From: CAKVOD01 sp050872805 | Lineage (GTDB): Bacteria; Bacillota; Clostridia; Christensenellales; UBA1242 | Direction: 5' to 3' | Length of the DNA stretch: 58,371 bases | NCBI GenBank assembly: GCA_050872805.1 | Contig: JBNMHN010000001.1 | Coordinates: 1 to 58,371, forward strand | Shown: positions 39,325 to 48,342 of the stretch, piece by piece | Layout: every line of letters begins with the position of its first letter | How positions within the stretch are numbered: position 1 is the stretch's first letter | Translations under genes and position numbers: made by a program | Notes under the pieces: model-generated | Database searches by the model: none | What the model was told of the DNA's origin: nothing | What the model saw: only the letters and a program-made list of their open reading frames with translations

Positions 39325-40371
39325 ATGGATTTTGCATCACTATTCAACAACTTTTGGTCGACCACTGGTGTGACCTTGATAAAAACATTTGCGATAATCG
39401 TTTTGGGGCTACTGCTCATCAAAATTATTATGCGCTATGTGAGAAAAGTGTTTATGGCGTCGCAAATGGAGGCGGGCTTGAGTTCTTTTCTCTTGTCCGT
39501 CATTCGCGCGGTGCTATATGTTTTGCTGATTTTCCTCATTTTTTCGACGCTTGGCGTGTCGATGGGCGCGTTCATTGCCGCACTGTCGGCTGCGGGCTTG
39601 GCGGTTGCTCTTGCACTGCAAGACAGTTTGAGCAACCTTGCTTCGGGCATTCTCATTTTGGTGAACAAGCCGTTTGTTGAGGGCGACTACATTCGCGTTG
39701 GAACGGACGAAGGGACAGTTAAGTCTGTGCGCATTTTCACGACGCAAATCGAAAGTTATGACAAAAAAGTCATCACAATTCCAAACAAGTCAGTCATCAA
39801 CAGCAATGTTGTCAACTACACATCAAGCCCGACGCGCCGCGTCACGATTTTGTTTTGCGTACCATATAATGCGGATATTGACTACATCAAAAAAGTCCTT
39901 TTTGAGGAATTTAAGACTTGCAAGTATGCAATCAAATCCCCTGCTATGTTTGTGGGTATTGAAAATTACGACGACCACGGCGTTCAAATGGTTTTGAAGA
40001 TTTGGAGCAAGTCGGAAGATTACTGGGGGCTATATTATCTTGCGTACGAAAAACTTACGCGCGCGCTTAATGAGGCTGGCATCACAATCACAAACGACCA
40101 TTCTATTATTAACATTTCGGACGCTGAGCGCAAATTGAAAGAAAACGAAACGCGCAAGGCGATTTATGAAAGCAAATTGAAAGCACAAAAAGAGAACGAC
40201 GAAAAAGCCGCAAAAGCAAAGCAAATTGAGAAAAAAGTTGAAAAAGAAGAAAAAACACAAAATTTTGAAACAAAAATTACTACAATAGAGGAAAATGCTG
40301 ACCTTTTGGAAGAAAAACCAAAGAAAAAACGCAAATTTTTGTGGGGGCGTAAAAATGATGAAGAAAATTAA
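39325..40371 (+). CDS. MscS-family mechanosensitive ion channel
   Basis: 348 residues. Three membrane helices (about 17-37, 55-78, 82-110) are followed by the MscS beta domain. ALALQDSLSNLASGILILVNKPFVEGDYIRVG is the family signature joining the pore helix and the beta domain; TTQIESYDKKVITIPNKSVINSNVVNYT follows as expected. The C-terminal ~70 residues form a Lys/Glu-rich coiled-coil tail (DAERKLKENETRKAIYESKLKA...), longer than in minimal MscS. It opens when membrane tension rises, releasing solutes on hypo-osmotic shock. It overlaps the next gene by 17 bases. Confidence 0.92.
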   Translation: MDFASLFNNFWSTTGVTLIKTFAIIVLGLLLIKIIMRYVRKVFMASQMEAGLSSFLLSVIRAVLYVLLIFLIFSTLGVSMGAFIAALSAAGLAVALALQDSLSNLASGILILVNKPFVEGDYIRVGTDEGTVKSVRIFTTQIESYDKKVITIPNKSVINSNVVNYTSSPTRRVTILFCVPYNADIDYIKKVLFEEFKTCKYAIKSPAMFVGIENYDDHGVQMVLKIWSKSEDYWGLYYLAYEKLTRALNEAGITITNDHSIINISDAERKLKENETRKAIYESKLKAQKENDEKAAKAKQIEKKVEKEEKTQNFETKITTIEENADLLEEKPKKKRKFLWGRKNDEEN

Positions 40372-42100
40372 TCAAAAAAATGCTACACCCCGCAATTTTG
40401 CTGCACTTTTTGCAAAAAACGCAAAAATATGGTTAAATCTCGTTTTAGCGCTAGCCGTTTTGACTCTATTGTTGCCGATTTGCACACTATCCTGCACAAA
40501 ATCGCTACCTAAGCCGCAAATTTTGAGCGCTTACGCGCAAGATTCGGCAGTTACGTCTGAAGAATTTCCAGCGGAGAACTTTACGGCATTCTCTACACAG
40601 ACAATAAATTTCAAAATATACTCGCAATACGACATTGAATGCACAAACAGTGACGGACTTACATTAACTAAAACTACTCTATACACTGATTTTTATCTTG
40701 TTTCCGTCACAAGCAGCGAACCTATTGCGTCACAAATAATTGTCAAAAACAAGTTTGGGGGCGTTGCGTTTGCAAACTTCAGTTTTATTCCGTATGAGAT
40801 AAACACAATAAAACTTATTCCTTATCAAGCAAAGTTCAATGCGACGGGCGACAACTATTTGCAAGTTTGCTATAATGATAATCCGCAACTTATCTACAGC
40901 GGCATAATTGTTAGCGAACTTGAAAAAGGCAGTGCGACGATAGAAGATTTGAACCCAAGCAATATCACAAAATCAATCAATCCGCATATGGTTGTTTTGA
41001 ACTTTGAAGGTGTCGATTACACTCAATACGTCGGTGCGAAATTTGTTGTTGCTTCAAAAAAAGACAGGGCAAGCATTGATTTGAAAATTGAAAATTTGCC
41101 ATTTACAAACACATTCACATTGCAAGAGTCTACGCTTGACTACTTTGCAAGCAGCAAACTGATTACTGCAAATGTTTTGGTGGACGCAAACGCTTTCGCG
41201 ACATTCTCGCTACCATCAAACTCATTTGCTCAATTTGCAAACATTGAGAAAGTGGCGTCGGGCGAAAGTTTTGACGCCTATGCCCTAAAAATTGACATAT
41301 CAAAACTTAGCACGCCGACCGAAATTATGATTTCCGCACAAACCGCAAGCGGAAGCATTGAGCGCGCATTGAGACTCAATCCCATTAGTTCGATTTCAAA
41401 AATTACCATTTCAGCAAGCAAAACCTCGCTAAAATCGGGCGAAAAAGTCACTTTTACGGCGATTTTAAACGATGACGCCACTCTTTCAAGCGAAATCGAC
41501 TGGTACGTCAACGACCAAAAAGTCGAAACCGGCGCACAATTTGAATACGCTCGCACGCAAGGTGGTGCATTCACTGTGTACGCTAAAGTGGGCGAAACTC
41601 AAAGCAACAGTGTTTCCGTCAATGTCTCTTACAACAACTCGGAACTCGTCATTTGGTACATTGTTTTTGCAATCGCGCTAGTTATTCTAATCGGGCTAAT
41701 CATTTTCAAAAGAAAAAAGAAAACCTTTATTTCGTCAATGTCACTGACTGACCGCGCGCGCAAATTTGTTCCGCGCTACAAAACGTACATCAATAAATAC
41801 ACGCGTCACCAGTTCTTTGACCTCGTGTATGATATTGCCAACCTGCGCGACGACGTCTTGTTCAACTTCGACGAAACAAAAGATTTGTGCTTTGAAAAAA
41901 TTGGGCGCGAACTCGCGGACGCGCACAAGATTGTGAGAACAATCTACAAAGCGCCAAAAGAGGAAAAGAAAGCACTACTTGAGAGCAATCTATCTTCCTT
42001 TGAATCAATTATGAACTCAGTAATTGCTGACCTAGACGACTATGCACAAAAACACCCCGACCAAGCAATTTTCAAGCGAAAAAACAAAACAAAAAAATAA
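40355..42100 (+). CDS. membrane-anchored exported protein with Ig/PKD-like domain
   Basis: 581 residues. An N-terminal hydrophobic signal (WLNLVLALAVLTLLLPICTL) is followed by a long extracytoplasmic region rich in beta strands. Its last part (about 360-435: SKITISASKTSLKSGEKVTFT...) is Ig/PKD-like. A membrane helix (WYIVFAIALVILIGLIIF) and a ~120-residue helical cytoplasmic domain (RARKFVPRYKTYINKYTRHQ...) complete it. The long inside domain sets it apart from the simple tail anchors elsewhere in the window and could pass signals or bind a partner. GGGGG lies seven bases before ATG 40355, inside the MscS coding end, so translation is coupled to the channel. Family not recognised. Confidence 0.7.
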   Translation: MMKKINQKNATPRNFAALFAKNAKIWLNLVLALAVLTLLLPICTLSCTKSLPKPQILSAYAQDSAVTSEEFPAENFTAFSTQTINFKIYSQYDIECTNSDGLTLTKTTLYTDFYLVSVTSSEPIASQIIVKNKFGGVAFANFSFIPYEINTIKLIPYQAKFNATGDNYLQVCYNDNPQLIYSGIIVSELEKGSATIEDLNPSNITKSINPHMVVLNFEGVDYTQYVGAKFVVASKKDRASIDLKIENLPFTNTFTLQESTLDYFASSKLITANVLVDANAFATFSLPSNSFAQFANIEKVASGESFDAYALKIDISKLSTPTEIMISAQTASGSIERALRLNPISSISKITISASKTSLKSGEKVTFTAILNDDATLSSEIDWYVNDQKVETGAQFEYARTQGGAFTVYAKVGETQSNSVSVNVSYNNSELVIWYIVFAIALVILIGLIIFKRKKKTFISSMSLTDRARKFVPRYKTYINKYTRHQFFDLVYDIANLRDDVLFNFDETKDLCFEKIGRELADAHKIVRTIYKAPKEEKKALLESNLSSFESIMNSVIADLDDYAQKHPDQAIFKRKNKTKK

Positions 42101-42241
42101 TGAGCAATTTAATAGTGAAATTAAACATTTTTTAATTGCATTAATTCATTTATTACATTAAAATAAAATTGTGCCATTATATAAAAATAAAGTTTTATTT
42201 ACTAATTGTAAGTATATTGTTTTTAATATAAACAAATACAA

Positions 42242-42290
42242 AAAAAATAGGGAAAACCGAGGATTTTCGCGGTTTTCCCTATTTTTTTTA
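42242..42290. terminator. strong bidirectional terminator
   Basis: AATAGGGAAAACCG pairs with CGGTTTTCCCTATT, extended by A and T runs on both sides. It separates the convergent genes ending at 42100 and 42309. Confidence 0.9.
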
Positions 42291-42308
42291 AATATTTCTA
42301 TTAAATAT

Positions 42309-42731
42309 TCAACGCTTAAATATTCCAATAAGCAATGCAAGAATTCCCCAAACTCCAATCAATGCATAAAGCGCGGTAAGGACAATTCCCCAGATATTCA
42401 TCATTTTCATTTCGACAACACCAGTGTTCAAACTGATTGTGAAAAAGTTGTCAATTTTGAATAACGCAGCGCCCGCATCGACATCAAAATCTTTGGTTGC
42501 GCCAACGTAAATTTTTTGGTCTTTTATTTTGTAGTACCAATCTCCAGTATCGTACCCTGCTAAGTTCGTTTTGATTTTACCATCAAACGTCATACTGACT
42601 TCATATTTTACTTCCGTTCCGGCAACGGTTGACGACCCATTATAACTCCCAAATGGATAAATATAAAACGGGAAAGCAAATGTTATTGTCAACAATGCTG
42701 CACTCAACAAAATCCTAATCAAACCTTTCAT
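42309..42731 (-). CDS. small two-helix membrane protein, hypothetical
   Basis: 140 residues. An N-terminal signal/membrane helix (ILLSAALLTITFAFPFYIYPF), an extracytoplasmic beta-rich stretch of ~80 residues (YDTGDWYYKIKDQKIYVG), and a C-terminal helix (WGIVLTALYALIGVWGILALLIGIF) ending in KR. The layout, outside domain between two helices, is common for small sensor or accessory proteins, but I know no family. GAGGTG lies seven bases before the ATG. Own strong promoter. Confidence 0.65.
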   Translation of the reverse strand: MKGLIRILLSAALLTITFAFPFYIYPFGSYNGSSTVAGTEVKYEVSMTFDGKIKTNLAGYDTGDWYYKIKDQKIYVGATKDFDVDAGAALFKIDNFFTISLNTGVVEMKMMNIWGIVLTALYALIGVWGILALLIGIFKR

Positions 42732-42751
42732 ATTTGTTCACCTCTTTTTAT

Positions 42752-42780
42752 ATTGTAACAATTTTCGCACAATTTGTCAA
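42752..42780 (-). promoter_or_regulatory. promoter of the small membrane protein
   Basis: On the minus strand TTGACA (42775-42780), 17-base spacer, TACAAT (42752-42757). Confidence 0.75.
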
Positions 42781-42880
42781 TTATTCGCACCGGCTTTTTA
42801 AACAAATAATCAATCATAAAAAACGTGCAAATTTCGCCAACAAAATGCGGGCGAGAGAGGTATATTGTTTGTAGCGTTGC

Positions 42881-42898
42881 GTGGTATGAAAATACCAC
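42881..42898. promoter_or_regulatory. perfect small hairpin upstream of the lipoprotein gene
   Basis: GTGGTAT-GAAA-ATACCAC, a 7-bp stem with a GAAA tetraloop. It lies about 90 bases before ATG 42987 in a region with a second inverted repeat (CAATTTTAAAATTG). No clear promoter was found, so it may be in the leader or further upstream. Confidence 0.4.
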
Positions 42899-42986
42899 AA
42901 ATTGCACATCATAATTTGATAGCCCGACAATTTTAAAATTGTTTGCGGTCTAAGTAAAAATAACAAGTAAAAATAAGGAGAAACAA

Positions 42987-45215
42987 ATGAATAAAATCAG
43001 TTATTTTATTGCGACGATTGTTTTGTCTTTGTGCCTCATCGGTTTTAGCGCGTGCGGCGGCAGCAACAAGGGCAAAAACATTCAGGGCGCGGAGGCGGTT
43101 GGCCTCAAGACGTATTATCACGTCAGCGAAACCATTGATTTTTCGACGATTAAAATCAAAGTCACTTATGACGACAAGTCGACGACCGAACTAACAAAAG
43201 GCGAAGTCGACATTGACGTTGCAAACGCAAAGGCGGACACACAGTTCGTTTTAGGAACGAGCGGACTTTCAGCACAGCAAGGCGGAAATCTTACTGCTGG
43301 CGAATACAAAATCACGTGCCAATTCGTTGGCGACGAGACAAACACTAAACACGAACTTATGACAATAAATGTATCGACGGATATGTCACTCATTTACGAT
43401 TTACAACTTTTTGAAGCACCACAATTCATTGATACATTCAATGAAAACAACAAGGCGTCCGCAACGGACGAAAGCGCGTTTTACAAGACTACTGACTACT
43501 ATGTTGGAGACGACAACGCGTTTGTGCTTAACCCAGTTCTCAAACTAATGAGCAAAAAAGACGCAAGCATTGCGACGGTTGCCGATTTCAAGGCAAATGT
43601 GAAAGTCGAAATCAAGGGTGCGGACGCGTTTAGCGAAGTCACTGACGACACTTACTTTGAATATGCGGACTTCAAGTTTGATTTCAAGGAAAGCGCAATC
43701 GGTCACAAATTTAGAATCACGATGACTCCAGCCGAATTTGAGGCTGACTTTGCGGGCAACCCAATTCAACCTGTTGTGTTCACGGTTGTTGTTGCGGATG
43801 GCTACAACGTTTATGACGCTATCGACCTTGGTAGAATCAACATTTTCTCAGATAATGTAAAAAATCAAATTACGGCGGACGGCAATTCGTGGAGTCGCAA
43901 CGACCATTCTTGGGGACGCACATTTTACACAAATACACAAGAAAATACGCGTCAAAATATAAAATACAGCGACATTTGGTTACCTTTCCTTGCTAGCAAA
44001 GGCGAAACGGATTTGAATCCAGTCAACGGCGTTTTCCTTCACAGCAACATCAGTGTGACACCTAACGACATTCCTAGCGAATACTTCATTGGTGAAGATG
44101 AAGCAAAGGCAAATGGCGCAAGCAAATCGGCAGGTTCTTTGCGTGACTGCGCTGAATTTTACATCCATTATCTTGAAAATGATTTCACTTTCAACGGAAA
44201 TATGTTCAAAATTGACTTCAGTGCCATTCCTTGGTGCCGCAACAATAAAGACTACAAACCGTTCTATTTCCCTGACGAAGGTGCGGACACCCACGCAACA
44301 CCGGGTCACGCAACCGCCTTTGTTATGGCAAACAAGTCGGATGAAAGCAACAACACAAAGGCTTACTTTATCAATGTTGAGGCAATTGGCAACACGGCAA
44401 ACGCGTCACTCAGCGCAACTAAAGGTGAGGACCTTTTGGCGGCTGGCGGACTCATTATGATAAAGTCAATCACATCAACAACTGTTGCTGAAAACAATAT
44501 CGCAAAAGGTTGGATGATTGCGTGGTTTGCTGAAATGACCGACAATATCAACTCTCTTGAACTGAACTACATCAAAACATACGACTGCTTCAACAGCGGA
44601 ATTTACAACTACGGCAGCGAAAAGAACACGCTTGCTAACTCCGAGTTCAAGCGTTTCGGCGGCCCTGTAATTCTTGCGACAAGCATTGCAACAAGTTCGG
44701 GCGAAAAACGCGATGGCGTTGGTTTTGAAATCGACAAAACAACGACAAAACTTGAAAGTTTTGTTGTAGGCACGGAAGCGTGGTTCACAATCGTGGGCGC
44801 ATCCTCTATCGTAACACCGTTCTTTGGGCTCGACCAATTGTTCAACGCGTACGGCAACACGGTTTTGCAAACACAAAATGGACAAAATTATATGAATATG
44901 ATTGCAATTTGCCTTGACTCCGATACAGTTACGTCGAACGACCCAACATATTCAACACTCAAGTATGGCGACAACACATACGCGCTTGACACGGAAAAAA
45001 CCAACCCTATCAATCAAATTTGGTCAAAAGGAAAAACCGCTGTCTTTATCTCAAGCGGCGGACAAATCGCATATATGACAAGCGAAACATCTATGGCATT
45101 TGCGGACGGCGCCTCAACGTCCTTTGCAGGTGACAACCTATTCATTGCTTACCCAATGAACAGCAAAGCAACTGCAGGTGTCCTCGTCAACCTCTACCCT
45201 TTCACTGCCGCTTAA
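42987..45215 (+). CDS. large lipoprotein, hypothetical, with N-terminal Ig-like (Big_3-type) domain
   Basis: 742 residues. Lipoprotein signal ending FSAC (Cys23). Residues ~35-125 resemble a bacterial Ig-like domain in which a short strand LKTYYHVSETIDFSTIKIKVTYDDKS is followed by a TAGEYKITCQFVGDE segment, as in Big_3-type domains. The remaining ~600 residues have no domain that I recognise; they contain aromatic-rich strands and an FRITMTPAEF segment. Anchored by lipid to the membrane's outer face. AAGGAG lies six bases before the ATG. Monocistronic, followed by a terminator with repeated arms. A substrate- or glycan-binding role is possible but not shown. Confidence 0.7.
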   Translation: MNKISYFIATIVLSLCLIGFSACGGSNKGKNIQGAEAVGLKTYYHVSETIDFSTIKIKVTYDDKSTTELTKGEVDIDVANAKADTQFVLGTSGLSAQQGGNLTAGEYKITCQFVGDETNTKHELMTINVSTDMSLIYDLQLFEAPQFIDTFNENNKASATDESAFYKTTDYYVGDDNAFVLNPVLKLMSKKDASIATVADFKANVKVEIKGADAFSEVTDDTYFEYADFKFDFKESAIGHKFRITMTPAEFEADFAGNPIQPVVFTVVVADGYNVYDAIDLGRINIFSDNVKNQITADGNSWSRNDHSWGRTFYTNTQENTRQNIKYSDIWLPFLASKGETDLNPVNGVFLHSNISVTPNDIPSEYFIGEDEAKANGASKSAGSLRDCAEFYIHYLENDFTFNGNMFKIDFSAIPWCRNNKDYKPFYFPDEGADTHATPGHATAFVMANKSDESNNTKAYFINVEAIGNTANASLSATKGEDLLAAGGLIMIKSITSTTVAENNIAKGWMIAWFAEMTDNINSLELNYIKTYDCFNSGIYNYGSEKNTLANSEFKRFGGPVILATSIATSSGEKRDGVGFEIDKTTTKLESFVVGTEAWFTIVGASSIVTPFFGLDQLFNAYGNTVLQTQNGQNYMNMIAICLDSDTVTSNDPTYSTLKYGDNTYALDTEKTNPINQIWSKGKTAVFISSGGQIAYMTSETSMAFADGASTSFAGDNLFIAYPMNSKATAGVLVNLYPFTAA

Positions 45216-45280
45216 TGCAAAATCACTTGACTAAATATTGATAATCAAATTATTATGACTATACAATGAATATTTAATTA

Positions 45281-45340
45281 TTAAAAAACTCTTTGATTAT
45301 CAAAAAAACTCTTTGATTATCAAAAAAACTCTTTGAGTGA
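45281..45340 (+). repeat. three tandem copies of a 20-bp unit
   Basis: The unit CAAAAAAACTCTTTGATTAT occurs at 45281-45300 (first two bases differ), 45301-45320 and 45321-45340 (last bases differ). Each copy carries AAAAAACTCTTT, the left arm of the terminator at 45321-45376. Confidence 0.85.
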
Positions 45341-45376
45341 AGAATAAATAAATTCTCCATTCTAAAGAGTTTTTTT
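45321..45376 (+). terminator. terminator after the large lipoprotein with alternative left arms
   Basis: AAAAAACTCTTT pairs with AAAGAGTTTTTTT (45363-45375). Any of three tandem left arms could pair with the single right arm. Confidence 0.75.
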
Positions 45377-45487
45377 ATGGTTATATAACAAATGTTGTGG
45401 TGATATAAAAATTTATAGGAAAAGCACTCAGTATGAAACCAAGTACCTAATCCGTTTCCAACGTGATAACTATAATAGCAACTTTAC

Positions 45488-45704
45488 AACGCACATAGTC
45501 AATTGACTATGTACCAACAACATACAGCGTCACTCACCAAACCTGCAGCAGCGGGGCTTTCCCCGCCCAAACCTGCACAAGTGGCGTTTGCCACTATCCC
45601 CACCGAGAACACGTGCTTATAGAAAGCACATAAGTGCGCCGCTCACTGACGCAACTTGCTTGTAGGGACAGTACCTGCAGCAGCGAGGCTACGCCCGCTC
45701 GTCG
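45488..45704. repeat. mosaic hairpin repeat, locus 6
   Basis: In order: palindrome GCACATAGTCAATTGACTATGTACC in the range 45491-45515 (arms ACATAGTCAATTGACTATGT), CACTCACCAAACCTGCAGCA (45531-45550), hairpin GCGGGG-CTTT-CCCCGC (45551-45566), AAACCTGCA, hairpin GTGGC-GTTT-GCCAC (45580-45593), GAGAACACGTGC, GTAGGGACAGTACCTGCAGC (45662-45681) and a decayed hairpin GCGAGGCTACGCCCGC (45683-45698). The last overlaps the stop of the leftward acidic gene. Confidence 0.85.
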
Positions 45705-46234
45705 TCATCGTCGTCAAAATCGTCGTCCTCGTCGTCTTCTTCATCTTCATCGTCGTCATCAAAATCGTCGTCAAAGTCCTCGTCCGTCATATCTTGCGCA
45801 AACTCGTCCTTTGCAAGTTCGTCAATTTCCGCAAAGTTCAAATCTGAATCAAGTGCAATGTCGTCAAGGTCAGTCGATATGCCTGCGTCGTACCCGTCGT
45901 CAATGCTGCCGATTGACGCCATTGGCCCCAAGTTTTCCTCTTCCTCGTTGTCGTCCTCAATGCCGTCATCATTGATATAATCGTGCCATTCAGTGAGGTC
46001 GATGTCGTCCACATCTGCGCCCTCCGCTTCTTTCTCGGCAGCACAACTAGCGCACATAATTTCGTCCTCAGTAATATAGTTCGTCTTGCAAATAGGGCAC
46101 AATTCAAGGTCAATGTCACACGCAAGGTCGTCGTGCCTTGCGTTCATTTCGTTGATGCAAACACTACAATAGTCCTCCCCTTTCTTTATGTAGTTGAGTT
46201 CACATCTTGGGCATCTTTTATATATTGTTTTCAT
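45689..46234 (-). CDS. two zinc-ribbon-like motifs with a long acidic tail, hypothetical
   Basis: 181 residues. Four CxxC pairs (CPRC, CSVC, CPIC, CASC) in the first ~70 residues form two treble-clef or ribbon-like zinc sites. The C-terminal ~110 residues are very acidic, ending in a run of Asp/Glu. Cytoplasmic, soluble. The last three residues (ERA) and the stop codon are provided by the mosaic repeat hairpin, so the insertion of the repeat seems to have set the 3' end. Start 46234 is preferred because the AGGAG of the frame lies 11 bases before it; 46255 has no SD. Possible nucleic-acid or ribosome-related role, not supported further. Confidence 0.6.
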   Translation of the reverse strand: MKTIYKRCPRCELNYIKKGEDYCSVCINEMNARHDDLACDIDLELCPICKTNYITEDEIMCASCAAEKEAEGADVDDIDLTEWHDYINDDGIEDDNEEEENLGPMASIGSIDDGYDAGISTDLDDIALDSDLNFAEIDELAKDEFAQDMTDEDFDDDFDDDDEDEEDDEDDDFDDDDDERA

Positions 46235-46351
46235 AATTATTTTTTCTCCTAACATTTTTTTAAAATGGTTTAGTATATTTTAATGATTTTTAATACAAAA
46301 GTCTACTATTTTTGCAATGTTTTTAACAAAAAATCACGAATTTGGTAAAAA

Positions 46352-46816
46352 TTATTTTTCAACCTGTGAATGTTCACGCACATAAAGTGCGCGTTGATTG
46401 CTCAAAATGTCACAATTCTCATTCCCGATACACTTTCTATACTTGCGCAAAATTTCAATCCCGCCTTGAGTATAAAGCGGAGCCCCGTGCGCAACCAACT
46501 TTTTCGCAAAGTTCATATTGTTAATAATAACAGCGTATTCAAGCGGCTCAGCATAAAACATAGAATGCCCGTTATATGCGCGCCCTCCAACCAAAATGTT
46601 GGCATTTTTTTCAAGAAGCAAATCAAAACATTTATTTGATGAACTATTAATCGCTGCAAACACAAAATTGTCCGAACGCAAACTGAGTCCACAATCAATT
46701 AAAACCGTCAACCCCTCAATATCGTCGTTTTCAATTGCTGAATATGCAATAGAGGATGCATCCTCCCCCTTAATCAATCGTTGTATATACCCTTTTAACT
46801 TTGCATTATTTTCCAT
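46352..46816 (-). CDS. ankyrin-repeat-like protein
   Basis: 154 residues. Helix pairs with ankyrin-type spacing: AIENDDIEGLTVLIDCGLSLRSDN, FAAINSSSNKCFDLLLEKNANILVGG, PLEYAVIINNMNFAKKLVAHGAPL. These look like three to four repeats, which usually bind other proteins. No signal peptide. AAAGGA lies six bases before ATG 46816. It starts 11 bases after the tilS stop, so it is probably co-transcribed with tilS. The partner is unknown. Confidence 0.65.
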   Translation of the reverse strand: MENNAKLKGYIQRLIKGEDASSIAYSAIENDDIEGLTVLIDCGLSLRSDNFVFAAINSSSNKCFDLLLEKNANILVGGRAYNGHSMFYAEPLEYAVIINNMNFAKKLVAHGAPLYTQGGIEILRKYRKCIGNENCDILSNQRALYVREHSQVEK

Positions 46817-46827
46817 TATCAATCCTT

Positions 46828-48162
46828 TTAGTCCTTTTTCAAAGTCACTTCATAAATGTTTTTGCTGTCCATATCAATGCGAACTTTGTCACTAATTTCG
46901 ACATCGGAAACAACAAACACTTCTTCATCCGTCGCAAGCAGCGGCAAATTATCTCTGAGCCTTGCAGGAACCTTTTTGTTGACAAGGAAACTCTTTAACT
47001 TCTTTGTTCCACCACCAAATTTTTCAAAAACATCGCCGTCGCGCCTAAATCTCCACACGACACCTTTTGGCAGTTTGTCGGCGTCAAACTTCAGCACGCC
47101 CTCACGCATTGTAGCGTCACTAGTGCGCTTAATAATTAGCGTTCCCAGCCCGTCGATTTTTATGCGCCCTGAGCGGAACGCCCACGTTTGCGCATTGGCT
47201 TTCGACTTCTTTTGAAAAATCGTTATATAATCATATTCACAAACTGCGAAAATCTTGTTAGGAAGCGAAATTTTTGAGCCATTTTCGCCCATTTTTGCAA
47301 GCGCCTTTATCATTTCAATATGTTTTGCCTCAATGTCGGCATAAACGTTAAGGCTAGTAAACGCGTGCCTAATCATACGATTGACAATAGGTTCGGGGTA
47401 CACAAAGTAGTTGCGTGGCAACTTGACGACACCGTTTTCAACGATAACCGCGTCAAGATTGACAAGCGAATCAATGTATTCGTCGTCCTTTTTGCAAATC
47501 GCGCCAAAGTTGGCAAGATTTTCTTGGCAGTTTGGAAACTTTGTCTCTAGCATAGGGAAAATTTCATTGCGAATGAAATTGCGCGTATATGTACTATCTG
47601 CGTTGGTTTCGTCCTCAACAAACGTTAGTGCGTTTTCAGCAATGTATTCGTCAATCTCCTTGCGTGAAACGTTGAGCATTGGACGAATGAATATTCCCTC
47701 GCTCGACATCGCCATACCGCTAGCCCCGTTCAGCCCCGCGCCACGCAAAATGTGCATAAGCACAGTTTCCGCTTGGTCGCTCATATGATGCCCCAGCGCG
47801 ATTTTGTCAACAAGCCCTTTCTTTATAAGCGCGCGAAACATTTCGTAGCGCCCCTCGCGTGCCGCCTGCTCAAGCGTCAAGTGACGCGTGCGCGCCAAAT
47901 TGTATGAATCGATGACAAACTTGTAGCACCTAATGCGATTTTCTTTGCAAAACTCCGCCACAAAACGCGTGTCACGGTCGGACGTATCGCGAATGCTGTG
48001 GTTGATGTTGACACACACAACCTCAATGTCCAATTCTTCGCGAACCAAGTTCAAATAGTTTAGCAAACTAATACTATCCCTGCCGCCACTGCACGCCACG
48101 CCGATGATGTCGCCCGCTTTTGTAATTGCTTTCATATTGTCGTAAACTTTCTTAAATGTCAT
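46828..48162 (-). CDS. tilS: tRNA(Ile)-lysidine synthase
   Basis: 444 residues. The P-loop SGGRDS (residues 25-30), NINHSIR, the HHMSDQAETVLMHILRGAGLNGASGM motif and IRPMLNVSRKEI are TilS signatures, followed by the C-terminal domains found in longer TilS proteins (about 310-440). It attaches lysine to C34 of the AUA-reading tRNA-Ile with ATP, making the tRNA read AUA and accept isoleucine. ATG 48162 is used: GGAG lies ten bases upstream and family members begin this way; the frame opens 34 codons earlier. Own promoter at 48184-48212. Divergent from the Fic gene. Confidence 0.95.
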   Translation of the reverse strand: MTFKKVYDNMKAITKAGDIIGVACSGGRDSISLLNYLNLVREELDIEVVCVNINHSIRDTSDRDTRFVAEFCKENRIRCYKFVIDSYNLARTRHLTLEQAAREGRYEMFRALIKKGLVDKIALGHHMSDQAETVLMHILRGAGLNGASGMAMSSEGIFIRPMLNVSRKEIDEYIAENALTFVEDETNADSTYTRNFIRNEIFPMLETKFPNCQENLANFGAICKKDDEYIDSLVNLDAVIVENGVVKLPRNYFVYPEPIVNRMIRHAFTSLNVYADIEAKHIEMIKALAKMGENGSKISLPNKIFAVCEYDYITIFQKKSKANAQTWAFRSGRIKIDGLGTLIIKRTSDATMREGVLKFDADKLPKGVVWRFRRDGDVFEKFGGGTKKLKSFLVNKKVPARLRDNLPLLATDEEVFVVSDVEISDKVRIDMDSKNIYEVTLKKD

Positions 48163-48183
48163 ATCTTTTTTTCTCCGCGAGAT

Positions 48184-48212
48184 ATTATATAACATATTTT
48201 GCAAAATATCAA
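48184..48212 (-). promoter_or_regulatory. promoter of tilS
   Basis: On the minus strand TTGATA (48207-48212), 17-base spacer, TATAAT (48184-48189). Confidence 0.75.
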
Positions 48213-48270
48213 GAGTTATGTACATATTTATAATGAAAACCTCATTTTCTTCTTTCTTTCTCAAAAAAAT

Positions 48271-48342
48271 TTCCTCCTAAATGCTTGACTATTCTCCTAT
48301 TTTTGCATATAATTTAGGAGAATAATGCGAGGAATTAGGAGA
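48271..48342 (+). promoter_or_regulatory. Fic promoter within repeated TAGGAGAA-type boxes
   Basis: TTGACT (48285-48290), 17-base spacer, TATAAT (48308-48313). ATTCTCCTA (48291-48299) and TAGGAGAAT (48315-48323) are inverted arms around the -10 box; further related boxes are TCCTCCTAA near 48272 and TTAGGAGAAT near 48335. The preceding bases AAATGCTTGA match those before the AbiE promoter. Confidence 0.75.

Noticed and set aside
45656..45975. Plus-strand frames opposite the acidic zinc-ribbon gene
   Set aside because: Runs of Val/Ile or Arg/Ser reflect the Asp/Glu codons on the other strand; no SD.
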